DNA from: Verrucomicrobiia bacterium
GTDB lineage: Bacteria; Verrucomicrobiota; Verrucomicrobiia; Palsa-1439
Length of the DNA: 64,000 nt
Direction of reading: 5' to 3'
NCBI GenBank assembly: GCA_022072455.1
Contig: JAJVHY010000021.1
Span: forward strand, 62,001 to 126,000
Part shown: one piece after another, positions 9,301 through 16,791 of the stretch
How the letters are laid out: every line of letters begins with the position of its first letter
Numbering within the stretch: position 1 is the stretch's first letter
The notes under the pieces: model-generated
The model's database searches: none
What the model saw: only the letters and a program-made list of their open reading frames with translations
What the model was told of the DNA's origin: nothing
Position numbers and translations under genes: made by a program

Positions 9301-10207
9301 GTATCACATAGATTCTGTGAATTCAGTCGCGATTAGCCCGGATGGGTGTTGGGGGCTATCGGGTGGTGGGGATTTTGGGGAACGTTCTGTCGGCAATCAG
9401 CTTCACCAGTGGGTTTTAGACTGTGGCGAGTTCTGTGCGGTGTACGATGGGCATACATATCGTGTGACATCAGTTGCAATCAGCCCAGACGGGCGCTGGG
9501 GACTGTCCGGGAGTGAGAGCGGGTTGCACACCGGGGAGGAGGAGAGTGGGGACACGCTTCGGCTATGGGATTTAGCCAGCGGAGAGTGCTTGCGCGAATT
9601 TGAAGAGCTGTCAGAATCGGTGCTATCGGTCGCGATTACTCCAGATGGGCACTGGGGACTATCGGGTAGTCGAGATGGTATGGTTCGACTATGGGATTTG
9701 GCCACCAGCCAATGCCTGCGAGAATTTGACGGGCACTCAGGTAGAGTGAATTCCGTCGCGGTCACTCCTGACGGATGTTGGGGGCTGTCGGGTAGTTCGG
9801 ACGGGACGCTTCGGCTCTGGAATTTAGCCAGTGGCAAGTGCCTACGCGCATTCGAGGGACACTCAGGGAGCGTAAGTTCAATCGCGATCAGTCCAGATGG
9901 AAACCGGGTGCTGTTGGGGTGTGGTAGCCAGCTATGGTTGTGGCAACTAGATTGGGAGTATGAATTTCCCGGCTGGGCAGATTGGCACGAGGATGCCAGT
10001 CCCTATCTGAATATCTTCCTGACACTCCATTGCCCAATTCTGACTGACGACTTCACTCGCGTTGGAAAACCGACTTGGACCGAAGAGCAATTCCAAGGAC
10101 TCATCAAAGACCTCCAACATCGCGGCTACGGCTGGCTCCGACCGGACGGAGTGCGCCGCGAATTAGATGTGATGGCAAGGAATTGGGGTAATCCGCCGGC
10201 AAGATAA
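6311..10207 (+). CDS. FHA - Ser/Thr kinase - TPR - 13 x WD40 protein
   Basis: A 1298-residue multidomain signalling protein. Residues 1-110 form an FHA phosphothreonine-binding domain (GREPKEADV, SRRHAQL, NSTNGTFVNG). Residues about 132-415 are a Hanks-type kinase with GQGGMGRVY, ATP-binding K166, HQD at 259-261 (not HRD) and DFG at 279-281. TPR-like helices follow (about 435-500). WD40 repeats then form two blocks, about 564-863 (seven) and 951-1218 (six), separated by a helical spacer. The C-terminal tail contains a WTEEQFQGLIKDL segment. No membrane span is seen, so it should be cytoplasmic. The frame is open from 5831, but the upstream part encodes toxin-antitoxin debris in another frame, so the ATG at 6311 is chosen. 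Target unknown; a signalling or defence role is inferred. Confidence 0.85.
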   Translation: MSTVVGYLNGQHGELSGLRLAIPEAGLVIGREPKEADVVLEDTMVSRRHAQLALHDGNRVFLLDLNSTNGTFVNGRKITLPVQLAANDKVDFGGKGRAVFVFETADTPSMTGLLNQVFGENFAPVEWKVGDNILGIYEVTGILGQGGMGRVYKVHHKSWNMDLAVKSPLPGLFTEEKAVENFIREAETWVNLNLHPNIVQCFYVRTIGSIPRIFSEYVPGGTLASWIKKRKLTQLDQILDVAIQFAWGLHAAHEQGIVHQDVKPLNVLMTSDGIAKVADFGLARAKPFTGDNAATTPDNMVTMAGIFTRAYCSPEQVLAAKQEFDKAPRERRVRLSRATDIWSWAVSVLEMFTGGIVWQNGLQAPDTLKNYRSLLGPKFVVKMPKELGALLEQCLCVQPDDRPKDMPAIVKKLQAIYRANIGQAYPRYETKAGEHLADSLNNRGLSLVDLGKEPEAVKLFEKALATDPHHLEATYNRGLLLWRSAKTTDDQVIKQLEEVGKSHPGDSRANYLIGLVHLERGDAESAVRVLSRAANEAAQSPAIGLALMTARQDLEKRGRRPSAFEGHSKYVSSVAISPDGRWGLSGSWDNTLRLWELASGQCLRVFVGHLEEVSSVAISPDGRWGVSGSSDRVLRLWDLDSGQCLRTFEGHTEDMSSVAICPDGRSVLTGGWGEPCRLWDLESGRCLRTFGVQPDFDTLTQASPPSKDRPRVESVAVSPDGRWGLSGSSDKTLRLWDLASGQSVRTFEGHSDSVESVAISPDGRWGLSGSSDNTLRVWDLANGQCLRVFAGHSSSVKSVAFSPDGRRGLSGGLDRTVRLWDLTSGQCLRTFKRHLGSVSSVAISPDGRWGLSGGWDNTIRQWSLVLPFVRSSLATAIPQQSRELLRQRDEFVRLIDTAEANLLKSEMSAALHCLTEGRAIRGYERDTRAMVLLERVACYCKKTAIRGGWQLRAFEGHSGGVNSVAISPDGRWGLSGSSDKTLRLWDLACGRCRHTLEYHIDSVNSVAISPDGCWGLSGGGDFGERSVGNQLHQWVLDCGEFCAVYDGHTYRVTSVAISPDGRWGLSGSESGLHTGEEESGDTLRLWDLASGECLREFEELSESVLSVAITPDGHWGLSGSRDGMVRLWDLATSQCLREFDGHSGRVNSVAVTPDGCWGLSGSSDGTLRLWNLASGKCLRAFEGHSGSVSSIAISPDGNRVLLGCGSQLWLWQLDWEYEFPGWADWHEDASPYLNIFLTLHCPILTDDFTRVGKPTWTEEQFQGLIKDLQHRGYGWLRPDGVRRELDVMARNWGNPPAR
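8000..9965 (+). repeat. Tandem WD40-coding repeats, highly similar to each other
   Basis: Thirteen units of roughly 125 bp share a core encoding SVAISPDGRWGLSGSSD and LRLWDLASGQCLR with few changes. Seven units (to about 8905) and six units (from about 9160) are split by a non-repeat spacer of about 260 bp. Near-identity among units implies recent duplication or gene conversion. Confidence 0.85.
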
Positions 10208-10232
10208 TCGGCCTGAGTGTGGGAGCATACGT

Positions 10233-10832
10233 ATGAATAAGATATCGTTAAGCATTCCAAAACTTAATTGGCCTAAGGCAGGTGATGATCCATTTCTCCC
10301 CACGGGCAAGCCTCGGCATGTAGCTTGTCTCGACATGGCGCACCGCACTTTTGGCGTCTATGCGACCGCCTACAAGGAAGCGGCTGACCGGGTTGTGGCC
10401 TGCGCAATAAGAAAGACAATCCAATATCCGGATTTAGACGTATTCCCGGCGGGATACCTGTATCGCCACTACTTGGAGTTAGCGCTGAAGGAGATAATCT
10501 GTGATGTCCGAAGGTGCACTCTCAAAGCAGCAGGCATTTCCAACGAACACAACCTGTCGCGCCTTTGGAGAGACGCACGTTCTGCCCTCGAGGACATCTG
10601 GCCGGGGAAATACCTCGAAGAGCTCTCAATTGTTGAGGGTTGCATTATGAGGTTTCACAAAGAGGACACGTCCTCGCAAGGATTCCGGTATCCGATAGAT
10701 TCGAAAGATCAGAAAACTCTCCAATCATTGAGTCGTGTTAATCTCTGCAATCTACGCGCAGTTATGACTCGCGTTGCAGGATTTCTCGACGCTGCCAAGG
10801 ACGGCATCTGCGAGATGCATCGGACTTCGTAA
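10233..10832 (+). CDS. Uncharacterised HEPN-like helical protein
   Basis: A 199-residue, mostly helical cytoplasmic protein. I recognise no named family with certainty. The pattern YLYRHYLELALKEII, then EHNLSRLWRDAR, then FRYPIDSKDQKTL and a final long helix resembles HEPN-type proteins that accompany defence loci. No unambiguous R-x4-6-H ribonuclease motif is visible, so catalytic activity is doubtful. The ATG at 10233 follows GGGAG with 8-base spacing. Its stop overlaps the mqnP start (TAATG), so it is physically coupled to the menaquinone operon although base composition and function look accessory. It lies 25 bp after the kinase-WD40 gene and may act with it. Confidence 0.5.
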   Translation: MNKISLSIPKLNWPKAGDDPFLPTGKPRHVACLDMAHRTFGVYATAYKEAADRVVACAIRKTIQYPDLDVFPAGYLYRHYLELALKEIICDVRRCTLKAAGISNEHNLSRLWRDARSALEDIWPGKYLEELSIVEGCIMRFHKEDTSSQGFRYPIDSKDQKTLQSLSRVNLCNLRAVMTRVAGFLDAAKDGICEMHRTS

Positions 10833-11671
10833 TGATTCGTAAATACTTCGAGTTCGTCCGCTTCTCACACACGGTATTTGCCTTGCCGTTTGCACTTGCG
10901 GCAATGTTTGTCGCGGGCTGGCCGGGGTGGCGGTTTTTTGGACTGATCCTTGCGGCGATGGTTTGTGCGCGAACGGCGGCGATGGGATTTAACCGGATTG
11001 TCGACCGGAAGTTCGATGCGGCGAATCCTCGGACGAAGAATCGGCATTTGCCGGCGGGGCAAATCACGGTGGCGAGTGCCTATGTGCTTACGTCACTAAG
11101 TGCCTTAGGATTGATTGTCGTGAGTTGGTTTATCAATCCAATCTGCTTTTACCTTTCGCCGGTAGCTCTCGTGGTGGTGTGCGGTTATTCGCTGACGAAA
11201 CGGTTCACGGATTATACGCATGTGTTTCTCGGAATCGCGTTGGGGCTAGCGCCGGTGGGGGCTTGGTTGGCGGTGCGAGGCCGGTTTGATTGGGAGCCGG
11301 TGGTGCTGGCGGGAGCGGTCGTGTTGTGGTTGGTGGGGTTTGATATTATTTACGCGACGCAAGACGTGGAGTTTGACCGGCAGGTCGGGCTGCGGTCGTT
11401 GCCGGCGAAACTGGGGATACCGGCGGCGCTGCGGGTGGCGCAGGTGGCGCATGCGTTGATGGCGGTGAGCTTGGGGGGATTCGGGTTGATTTCGGGGCTG
11501 GGCTTGCCTTATTACGCAGGGCTGACGGTGATCGCGGTGTGTCTGATCGTCCAGCATCGGCTGGCCCGCAAACAAGACCCGGTAAGCCTGAATGTGGCTT
11601 TTTTCCGCATGAACGCGGTGATCAGTGTCGTTTTTTTGGCGGCGGTTGTGGCGGACATTTTTTGGCGATGA
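10832..11671 (+). CDS. mqnP: UbiA-family prenyltransferase of the futalosine pathway
   Basis: An integral membrane enzyme that probably attaches the polyprenyl chain to the naphthoate-type intermediate of menaquinone made via futalosine. UbiA hallmarks are present: NRIVDRKFDAANPRT (first Asp-rich motif) and YATQDVEFDRQVGLRSLP (second). There are about eight hydrophobic segments in 279 residues. The assignment to mqnP rather than ubiA rests on the next three genes being mqnE, mqnA and mqnC. The start overlaps the preceding stop by 1 bp, and the mqnE start overlaps this stop as ATGA. Confidence 0.88.
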   Translation: MIRKYFEFVRFSHTVFALPFALAAMFVAGWPGWRFFGLILAAMVCARTAAMGFNRIVDRKFDAANPRTKNRHLPAGQITVASAYVLTSLSALGLIVVSWFINPICFYLSPVALVVVCGYSLTKRFTDYTHVFLGIALGLAPVGAWLAVRGRFDWEPVVLAGAVVLWLVGFDIIYATQDVEFDRQVGLRSLPAKLGIPAALRVAQVAHALMAVSLGGFGLISGLGLPYYAGLTVIAVCLIVQHRLARKQDPVSLNVAFFRMNAVISVVFLAAVVADIFWR

Positions 11672-12843
11672 ACATTTTGATTCAACGGTCGGAACTCAAA
11701 GACATTTATAACAAGGTCGAGGCGGGGCACCGTATCGACGAGGCGGATTGCCTGCGGCTATTTCGCTCGAACGATCTGGCAACCATCGGCGCGATGGCGG
11801 ATTCCATCCGGCAACGGAAGAATGGCAACGCGGCCTTCTACATCCTCAACCGTCATATCAACTACTCGAACATTTGCATTCTCGATTGCGATTTCTGCGC
11901 GTTTTACCGGCGACGACGGGATGCCGGAGCGTATGAGTATAATTTGCCGCAGATGATCGAGAAGGCGCGGGAGGCCTTGAAGCTCGGGATAACCGAGATT
12001 CACATCGTCGGTGGGCTGCATCCGTCGTTCAAGTGGGAGTATTATGTCGAGATGTTGCGGGAGTTGAAGAAGCTCGATCCGCGGCTGCATTTGAAGGCGT
12101 TCACGGCAATCGAGATCATGCATTTGTCATGGGTCGGGAAACGGAGCGTGCCGGCAACGCTGGCGGCATTGCGGGAAGCCGGGCTTGGTTCGCTGACCGG
12201 CGGCGGGGCGGAGATTTTTGATCCGGAAGTGCGGAAGGTGATTTGTCACGCGAAAGAGTCGGCGGAGGAATGGGCCGATGTGCATCGAATGTGGCACAAG
12301 ATGGGCGGGCGTTCGACGTGTACGATGTTGATTGGGCATGTCGAGCAGATGGAGCACCGGGTGGATCATCTGAGGAGACTCCGGGCGTTGCAGGATGAGA
12401 CGAAAGGTTTTACGGCGTTCGTGCCGTTGGCGTTTCATCCGGAGAACACGAAGCTGTCGCACCTGACCGGGCCGAGCGGGTTCGACATGCTGAAGACGTT
12501 GGCGATTGTGCGCATCTATCTCGACAATGTCGATCACATCAAGGCGTATTGGATTCTGATGGGGATGAAACTCGCGCAGGTGTCGTTGAGTTACGGCGTA
12601 GACGATCTTGATGGGACAATCATCGAGGAGAAGATTTATCACATGGCCGGGGCGCAGACGCCGCAGCAGATGGCGCAGGCCGAGATGGTGCGGGCGATTC
12701 GCGAAGCAGGCCGGGAGCCGGTGCAGCGGGATTCACTTTATAACCCGGTCGGAATGAACCGCAGTGACACAGAGGCCACGGAGAACGGCAGGGCGAAGGC
12801 GACGACGTTGGCAGGCGCAAACAGCGAAGGCGGCGCGGCGTGA
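11668..12843 (+). CDS. mqnE: Aminodeoxyfutalosine synthase (radical SAM)
   Basis: A radical SAM enzyme that joins the chorismate-derived enol ether made by MqnA to adenosine, giving aminodeoxyfutalosine. The cluster motif is CILDCDFCAF (CxxxCxxC), preceded by NRHINYSNI. GGLHPSF and TGGGAEIF segments are also typical of the MqnE/MqnC/CofH superfamily. The true start is the ATG at 11668 (ATGA overlap with mqnP), not the much longer open frame. The conserved protein ends around LYNPVG. A tail of 29 residues beginning MNRSDTEATENG appears to be encoded by an interspersed repeat sequence. Confidence 0.93.
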   Translation: MNILIQRSELKDIYNKVEAGHRIDEADCLRLFRSNDLATIGAMADSIRQRKNGNAAFYILNRHINYSNICILDCDFCAFYRRRRDAGAYEYNLPQMIEKAREALKLGITEIHIVGGLHPSFKWEYYVEMLRELKKLDPRLHLKAFTAIEIMHLSWVGKRSVPATLAALREAGLGSLTGGGAEIFDPEVRKVICHAKESAEEWADVHRMWHKMGGRSTCTMLIGHVEQMEHRVDHLRRLRALQDETKGFTAFVPLAFHPENTKLSHLTGPSGFDMLKTLAIVRIYLDNVDHIKAYWILMGMKLAQVSLSYGVDDLDGTIIEEKIYHMAGAQTPQQMAQAEMVRAIREAGREPVQRDSLYNPVGMNRSDTEATENGRAKATTLAGANSEGGAA

Positions 12844-13595
12844 ATTGGCGGATCGGGAGCGTGCCATTTCTGAATGCGCGCCCGTTGATTTTTGGAATCG
12901 AAGAGCAGGTGACGTTGGCCGAGCCGGCGCGGTTGGCGGATTTGCTTTATCGGGGGCAATTCGATGCGGCGCTCGTGCCGGTGGCGGAGGTGTTGGCGCA
13001 CGACCGGTACGATTTGTTGGATGGGGTGGCGATTGCCTCTGATGGGCGGGTTGACAGTGTGATTTTGGCGCACCGGGATCCGGTGGAGAAATTGACGCGT
13101 GTGGCGGTGACGCCGGTGTCGCGGACATCGGTGTGGTTGTTGCGCGTCCTGTTGAAGGGGCGCTACGGAATCACGCCGGAGTTTTATCCGTTGCCGACGG
13201 GAGCAACGTTGGTTGAGCATCCAGCGATGTTGATGATTGGCGATGAGGCAATTTGGTATCGAATGCAGAGTCCGTCCAACCTGTGGGATTTGGGGGCGGC
13301 CTGGAAAGAGTGGACGGGGTTGCCGTTTGTGTATGCGGCGTGGGCGTTGCAGCGCGCGGTACCGGCGGGGTTGCGGTCGGTGTTGCGGAATGCGCAGGCC
13401 AATGGGCTTGCGCACCTCGAGGAGATTGTGCAAGATGCCGCGGAAGCCACGGCGAGTTACCGGCGCGAGTATTTGACGCGGTGTGTCAGCTATCACTTGG
13501 GCGAATTGGAAAAACAAGGGTTGCGACAGTTCCAACTGTTATTGAAGGAATATGGGTTGATCGAGTCTGTGCATGATTTGCGATATGTCAGTTGA
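12840..13595 (+). CDS. mqnA: Chorismate dehydratase
   Basis: First enzyme of the futalosine route, removing water from chorismate to give 3-(1-carboxyvinyloxy)benzoate. The 251-residue product has the periplasmic-binding-protein-like fold signature of MqnA: RIGSVPFLNARPL at the N-terminus, FDAALVPVAEVL, RTSVWLLRVLL, and LMIGDEAI near the middle. The GTG start at 12840 overlaps the mqnE stop (GTGA). No signal peptide, so cytoplasmic. Confidence 0.93.
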   Translation: MNWRIGSVPFLNARPLIFGIEEQVTLAEPARLADLLYRGQFDAALVPVAEVLAHDRYDLLDGVAIASDGRVDSVILAHRDPVEKLTRVAVTPVSRTSVWLLRVLLKGRYGITPEFYPLPTGATLVEHPAMLMIGDEAIWYRMQSPSNLWDLGAAWKEWTGLPFVYAAWALQRAVPAGLRSVLRNAQANGLAHLEEIVQDAAEATASYRREYLTRCVSYHLGELEKQGLRQFQLLLKEYGLIESVHDLRYVS

Positions 13596-14631
13596 GAAGG
13601 TGTTGGGGGGCGAGCGCGTTGACGCGGAGGAGGCGCTCGAACTCTATCGGCTCCCTCTGCCCGAACTCGGCGCGCTGGCCGACGCGGTCCGGCAACGGCT
13701 GCACCCCGACCGGCGCGTGACGTACATCATTGATCGCAATATCAACTACACCAATGTCTGCGATGTGTACTGCACGTTTTGCGCGTTCATGCGCGAGGAG
13801 AAGGACGACGATTCGTACGTGCTATCGAAGGAACAGATCGGGGCGAAGATTCAGGAGTTGGTGGACATCGATGGCGTGCAAGTCTTGCTGCAGGGCGGAC
13901 ATCATCCGCAGTTGAAAATCGATTACTATCTTGAACTGCTGCGGTATATCCGGGAAAAGTTCCCACAGGTCAACGTACACGGGTTTTCGCCGCCGGAATT
14001 CACGCATTTTGCGAATGTGTTCGGAATCCCGGTCAAGGAATTGATCCGGCAATTCAAAGAGGCCGGACTGGGTTCGATACCGGGAGGCGGCGGGGAAATT
14101 CTCGTGGATAAAGTGCGGAAGCGGATCGCGCCGTTGAAGTGTTCCGGCCAGCAATGGCTTGATGTGATGGAGACGGCGCATGGGCTGGGCTTGAATTCGT
14201 CGGCGACGATGATGTTTGGGCATGTGGAGACGATTGAAGATCGGATTGAACACCTGAACCTGCTCCGGCAAGTGCAGGATCGGACGCACGGGTTCACGGC
14301 GTTCATCTGTTGGACGTTTCAGAATGAAAACACCCGGCTGCGTGTACCGTCAGCCGGCGCGCACGAATATTTGCGGATGCAGGCATTGGCGCGGATCTTC
14401 CTCGATAATTTTCCGAACGTGCAATCGAGTTGGGTGACGCAGGGGCCGCAGATCGGTCAGATTGCGTTGCAGTTTGGCGCGAATGATTTCGGCAGCGTGA
14501 TGATGGAAGAAAATGTCGTCTCGCAGGCGGGCGCGACATTTCGGATCAACGAAGACACAATGAAACGGTTGATTGCCGAGTTGGGCTACGAGCCGCACCG
14601 GCGTAATAATTGGTACCAGCTATTGAACTAA
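13585..14631 (+). CDS. mqnC: Cyclic dehypoxanthine futalosine synthase (radical SAM)
   Basis: Cyclises dehypoxanthine futalosine in menaquinone synthesis. CDVYCTFCAF provides the CxxxCxxC cluster ligands, after RNINYTNV; LLQGGHHP and IPGGGGEI are characteristic. The product is a paralogue of MqnE. Two in-frame ATGs are possible (13573, 13585); the second gives the usual MSVEKVL start, and both lie inside the end of mqnA. The hydrolase that acts between MqnE and MqnC (MqnB or an equivalent) is not in this window. Confidence 0.93.
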   Translation: MSVEKVLGGERVDAEEALELYRLPLPELGALADAVRQRLHPDRRVTYIIDRNINYTNVCDVYCTFCAFMREEKDDDSYVLSKEQIGAKIQELVDIDGVQVLLQGGHHPQLKIDYYLELLRYIREKFPQVNVHGFSPPEFTHFANVFGIPVKELIRQFKEAGLGSIPGGGGEILVDKVRKRIAPLKCSGQQWLDVMETAHGLGLNSSATMMFGHVETIEDRIEHLNLLRQVQDRTHGFTAFICWTFQNENTRLRVPSAGAHEYLRMQALARIFLDNFPNVQSSWVTQGPQIGQIALQFGANDFGSVMMEENVVSQAGATFRINEDTMKRLIAELGYEPHRRNNWYQLLN

Positions 14632-14643
14632 TCGAGGATCACC

Positions 14644-15288
14644 ATGGCTAATCGGATCAAGACGGTGTTGCTGTTTGGCGCGCCCGGCAGCGGCAAAGGC
14701 ACCCAAGGAAAATTGCTCGGCACATTGCCGGGGTACAAGCATCTGGCCTGCGGCGATGTGTTCCGGCAAATTGACCTCAACAGCGAAGTCGGCAAGGTAT
14801 TCCTCCAGTATTCCAGCCGCGGGGAATTGGTGCCCGATGATTTTACCGTCCGCCTCTGGAACGAACATATCAACAAACTCATGGCGGTGAAAACTTTTCG
14901 CCCGGATGTCGAAACGCTCGTGCTCGATGGGATCCCGCGCAATGTGGCCCAAGCCAAAATGCTCGACGAGCACATCGAGGTCATCAAACTCATCTGTCTG
15001 CGGGCTGTCCACAACCGCGAAGAAATGGTGCGGCGCTTGAAATCACGGGCCTTGAAAGATAACCGGCTCGACGACGCCAACGAAGACACGATTCGCCGCC
15101 GGCTGGAAGTGTACGACCGGGAATCGCGCCCAGTCTTGCAGTATTACCCGCAGGAGAAGCGGGTGGATGTGGATGCGTTACAGTCGCCAATTGAAGTCGC
15201 GCATGATATTCTCAGCGCGATTCTCGGACGAACCGAGGAATTGCACGCCGTGCCGCCGGTGCCACCAGTTGTGGCGCCGGTCAACTAA
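14644..15288 (+). CDS. adk: Adenylate kinase family protein
   Basis: A nucleoside monophosphate kinase, ATP + AMP to 2 ADP. The P-loop GAPGSGKGTQ is close to the N-terminus, with GDVFRQ and DGIPRN in place of the usual GDmlR and DGFPR. The LID region is short and has no Cys4 zinc site. The C-terminal 20 residues are proline/valine rich. Because of the divergent NMP-binding segment it could be a specialised NMP kinase. It follows mqnC by 12 bp and probably belongs to that transcript; GAGG precedes the ATG. Confidence 0.8.
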   Translation: MANRIKTVLLFGAPGSGKGTQGKLLGTLPGYKHLACGDVFRQIDLNSEVGKVFLQYSSRGELVPDDFTVRLWNEHINKLMAVKTFRPDVETLVLDGIPRNVAQAKMLDEHIEVIKLICLRAVHNREEMVRRLKSRALKDNRLDDANEDTIRRRLEVYDRESRPVLQYYPQEKRVDVDALQSPIEVAHDILSAILGRTEELHAVPPVPPVVAPVN

Positions 15289-15307
15289 AGTTTCGGGAGA
15301 TATTTTC

Positions 15308-16036
15308 ATGAAATCATGGTTAGCAGTAAGCGCAGGATTGATGGTGGGACTGATGGCAACAACGACCGGCCGTGCTGCCACGAGCGCGGTCTTCCGGGTC
15401 AACGTCACCCTGCAAGGCGTCGTGCAATCCGGCGTCGTCAGCAACCCGATCAGCAGTCGCGTCCAAGTGTCGTCATCGGACTTCATCAATTTTGCCTTCG
15501 GCCGCCCACTCGGCAGCCTCATCAACCCCAACGAAGCCCTCGCTTTAGCCAGCGACTGCGCCGCCCCCAACCTGCGCTTGATTGTCTATGACCTCAACTC
15601 CGGTGAAAATCTCGTGACGGTGGCCAACATCCAATCATTGCTGGAAGTGGAAAATCTGAAAAACGGCGATCGCAGCCGCACTCTCATCGCCGACCTGATT
15701 ATCCTCCCCACCGGCGATGCGACCAACGGCTTGACGGGCGGCGAACTCAAACTCACTGCCACGACCACCGCGAAAGGCAGCGACTGCGTCACCAGCCTCA
15801 AGGGTAAAATGATCGGCACCCTCGGCGCGGTTTTCCCATACGTCATCACCAATTTTCCCTGCACCAACTTTGTCTCCTGCAGCACCACCAACGTGGACTT
15901 CTGTGTCACCAATTGCGTCCCCGACGGCACCGTGGAAATCATCAACACCGTCACCAACTACAACGTCGCCGTCTCCCAAGGAAACCTCACCGCCACCAAA
16001 CGAATCGGCACTCTCATCGAAGCCGACCCCGATTAG
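15308..16036 (+). CDS. Secreted protein of unknown function, paralogue 1
   Basis: A 242-residue protein with a cleavable signal peptide (MKSWLAVSAGLMVGLMATTTGRAA). The mature part resembles the product at 16179: both carry (F/L)INxAxGR, then a PxEVLA/NEALALASDC segment, then LRLIV(F/Y)D. The protein has several cysteines (SDC, SDCVTS, CTNFVSC, CVTNCV) compatible with disulfides. No known domain recognised. GGGAG precedes the ATG at 15308; the longer open frame upstream overlaps adk and is rejected. Confidence 0.7.
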   Translation: MKSWLAVSAGLMVGLMATTTGRAATSAVFRVNVTLQGVVQSGVVSNPISSRVQVSSSDFINFAFGRPLGSLINPNEALALASDCAAPNLRLIVYDLNSGENLVTVANIQSLLEVENLKNGDRSRTLIADLIILPTGDATNGLTGGELKLTATTTAKGSDCVTSLKGKMIGTLGAVFPYVITNFPCTNFVSCSTTNVDFCVTNCVPDGTVEIINTVTNYNVAVSQGNLTATKRIGTLIEADPD

Positions 16037-16044
16037 AATTCCAC

Positions 16045-16178
16045 TTGTCACCACGCCGCGCCATGCTACGTTTGTAACTGAGACGGACGCCGCGAAATGG
16101 CGTGAGACTGCCGGCGGGCAACGGTTCGCCCATCCGCCCCGATGGAGCAAACAAACTGTTGCTTGAAAGGAGACAAAC
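16045..16178 (+). promoter_or_regulatory. Promoter and structured 5' leader
   Basis: TTGTCA (16045-16050) and TACGTT (16067-16072) with a 16 bp spacer precede about 100 bases of leader containing successive small stems. These are ACGCC/GGCGT (16087-16103), a GGGC/GCCC stem near 16115-16130, CATC/GATG (16131-16144) and GCAA/TTGC (16147-16162). GGAGA follows just before the ATG. The last stems lie close to the ribosome binding site, so a cis-regulatory role is possible. I cannot match it to a known riboswitch class. Confidence 0.35.
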
Positions 16179-16781
16179 ATGAAAGCGCTCCGCTTCTGTA
16201 GACCGTTCGTCATCGCCGCCCTTGCCGTAACCGTCGCCACCGCTGTGCCGGCCGCTGACGTTTACAGCGTCAAGTTCGGCTTCGCCGGTACAACCCAGGA
16301 TGAAGTCAATGGGCAACCGGCTCTCGAATCCGTCAAAGCCACCGCCGCCAACCTGATCAACATTGCCCGTGGGCGCGCCCCCAATGCAGCTGTTCCACCC
16401 AGTGAAGTTCTCGCGGTCGTCCTCGACTGCGACGCGGCCTTGCGGCTCATTGTCTTCGACACCGTGACCAAGCAAAGTCTGGTCACAATCGTGACGCCCA
16501 CCGAAGTCAACACCGCCGGCAATCCCAAAACCGGTGTAGCCGTGGTTACCGGCAAAGTCAACGCCACGGGCGGCTTGGCCAATTCACTCAATGGCGGCTA
16601 CCTGGTCTTCACCGGCAAAGCCAGCCTTGATCTCAATGGCTGCCCGACGAAAGCCAGCTTTGCCGTCACGGGTGTCATCAATGCCACCATCACCGACGAT
16701 CTCGGAATCGTCACCTCCGACGTGCTGGTGCTGAAGGGCAAACTTAGCCTCGGCACCAAGCTCGGCACTATCGCGCCATAG
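16179..16781 (+). CDS. Secreted protein of unknown function, paralogue 2
   Basis: A 200-residue exported protein with a signal peptide (FVIAALAVTVATAVPAA). It is homologous to the preceding secreted protein: LINIARGR, PPSEVLAVVLDCDAALRLIVFD and KQSLVTIVTP align with that protein's FINFAFGR, NEALALASDC and NLVTVAN segments. The C-terminal half is strand-rich with a recurring GK(V/L/A)xxxG pattern. GGAGA lies about 6 bases before the ATG. Tandem duplication followed by divergence is likely. Function unknown. Confidence 0.7.
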   Translation: MKALRFCRPFVIAALAVTVATAVPAADVYSVKFGFAGTTQDEVNGQPALESVKATAANLINIARGRAPNAAVPPSEVLAVVLDCDAALRLIVFDTVTKQSLVTIVTPTEVNTAGNPKTGVAVVTGKVNATGGLANSLNGGYLVFTGKASLDLNGCPTKASFAVTGVINATITDDLGIVTSDVLVLKGKLSLGTKLGTIAP

Positions 16782-16791
16782 CTGTCCTGCG

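Noticed and set aside
8000-9965. CRISPR-like or tandem non-coding repeat
   Set aside because: The repetition follows a protein frame with WD40 spacing; there are no short direct repeats with unique spacers.
11539-11667. Long mqnE start
   Set aside because: It overlaps mqnP in another frame; the ATG at 11668 gives the conserved N-terminus and an ATGA overlap.
16037-16178. Cyclic-di-GMP (GEMM) riboswitch
   Set aside because: The conserved GEMM core sequences are absent; only generic stems are visible.
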